NCBI GenBank assembly: GCA_910577175.1
Contig: CAJTLU010000003.1
Location: 35,751 to 99,750 of the forward strand
Reading direction: 5' to 3'
Origin: an uncultured Lachnospiraceae bacterium
GTDB taxonomy: Bacteria; Bacillota; Clostridia; Lachnospirales; Lachnospiraceae
DNA length: 64,000 nucleotides
The notes under the pieces are model-generated. The model had not been told where the DNA came from. It did not search any database and worked only from the letters and a program-made list of their open reading frames with translations. Numbering within the stretch: position 1 is the first letter of the stretch; each line of letters opens with the position of its first letter. Below are positions 63,887 through 64,000 of the stretch, piece by piece. Both the position numbers and the translations under genes were made by a program.

Positions 63887-64000
63887 TTCCGTGCAGGCTA
63901 GCGCTCCGCGCGTTCGCTTCCTGCATTTTCTTTCCGTGCAGGCCAGCGCTCCGCGCTTCCCACTCACCTCGCAGCAAAGCTGCTCAGGTCTCCGCGCGTT
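63887..64000. repeat. GC-rich direct repeats at the right edge
   Basis: Two 25-base copies with one mismatch (63887-63911 and 63932-63956, TTCCGTGCAGGC...AGCGCTCCGCGC), period 45, and a partial TCTCCGCGCG at 63990-63999. The array may continue beyond the window. It lies upstream of the binding-protein gene. Confidence 0.65.

Noticed and set aside
63833..63967. N-terminal extension of the TrpX-like lipoprotein
   Set aside because: Would place Arg-rich repeat sequence (GALACTE twice) before the signal peptide; ATG 63832 has a strong ribosome site.

Overview
The window reads as a chromosomal segment of an anaerobic, plant-fibre-degrading member of the Firmicutes, most likely family Lachnospiraceae. 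Supporting signs are a Na+-type F-ATP synthase c subunit, AdhE fermentation with a Rex operator, a T-box leader, a CwlD-like spore-cortex amidase, a lone MazF next to alr, a MecA adaptor, gram-positive lipoproteins with Pro/Thr-rich linkers, and near-consensus sigma-A promoters with strong AGGAGG ribosome sites. Species cannot be named from the sequence alone. Most genes lie on the minus strand.

Layout. 1-4200: the start of a leftward gene, an ABC exporter with a structured leader, then a tandemly duplicated module (HTH repressor facing a 51-residue acidic protein across a palindrome) and a hypothetical gene. 4232-9985 (minus): rex, a fused acpS-nnrE-nnrD gene, alr, mazF and a CBS/HlyC membrane protein. 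10166-11086: a 1-phosphofructokinase-type sugar kinase. 11150-11590: gene-free and rich in inverted repeats. 11596-19115 (minus): the full ATP synthase operon atpZ-atpI-atpB-E-F-H-A-G-D-C. 19279-26926: a DUF402 protein; a minus operon of GH18 protein, CwlD-like amidase, Sua5 and RpiB; a repeat element; a Ser/Thr-kinase-like fusion; and MecA.

27094-44790 (minus) holds the most striking feature, twelve collinear genes. In order of transcription they are: a membrane-anchored carbohydrate-module/solute-binding fusion, two permeases, an NHL/TPR membrane protein, a YIP1 protein, a DUF5696 lipoprotein, two more permeases, a second solute-binding lipoprotein, a GH10-like lipoprotein with altered active-site residues, an intracellular GH10 xylanase and a GH3 beta-xylosidase. 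Divergent from it is a surface lipoprotein with two CBM-like modules. No transport ATPase and no dedicated regulator are present. A second xylan block lies at 52708-59657: GH43, mannonate dehydratase and GH67 alpha-glucuronidase on minus, and GH51 arabinofuranosidase on plus, with a cre-like site in the start of the GH67 gene. Together the two blocks could bind glucurono-arabinoxylan at the surface, import oligosaccharides, trim them in the cytoplasm and pass glucuronate toward central metabolism. AdhE (49958-52576), with a perfect Rex box over its promoter, supplies the redox-balancing fermentation step.

Between the blocks sits a T-box-controlled, C-terminally short alanyl-tRNA synthetase-like gene (46969-49071). 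The right end has a tRNA-like relic, a DIP1984-family protein, CinA/PncC and a TrpXYZ-type ABC importer. At least three families of short structured repeats are scattered between genes; one has 35-bp perfect terminal inverted repeats. No CRISPR array, insertion sequence with a transposase, prophage or rRNA was found.
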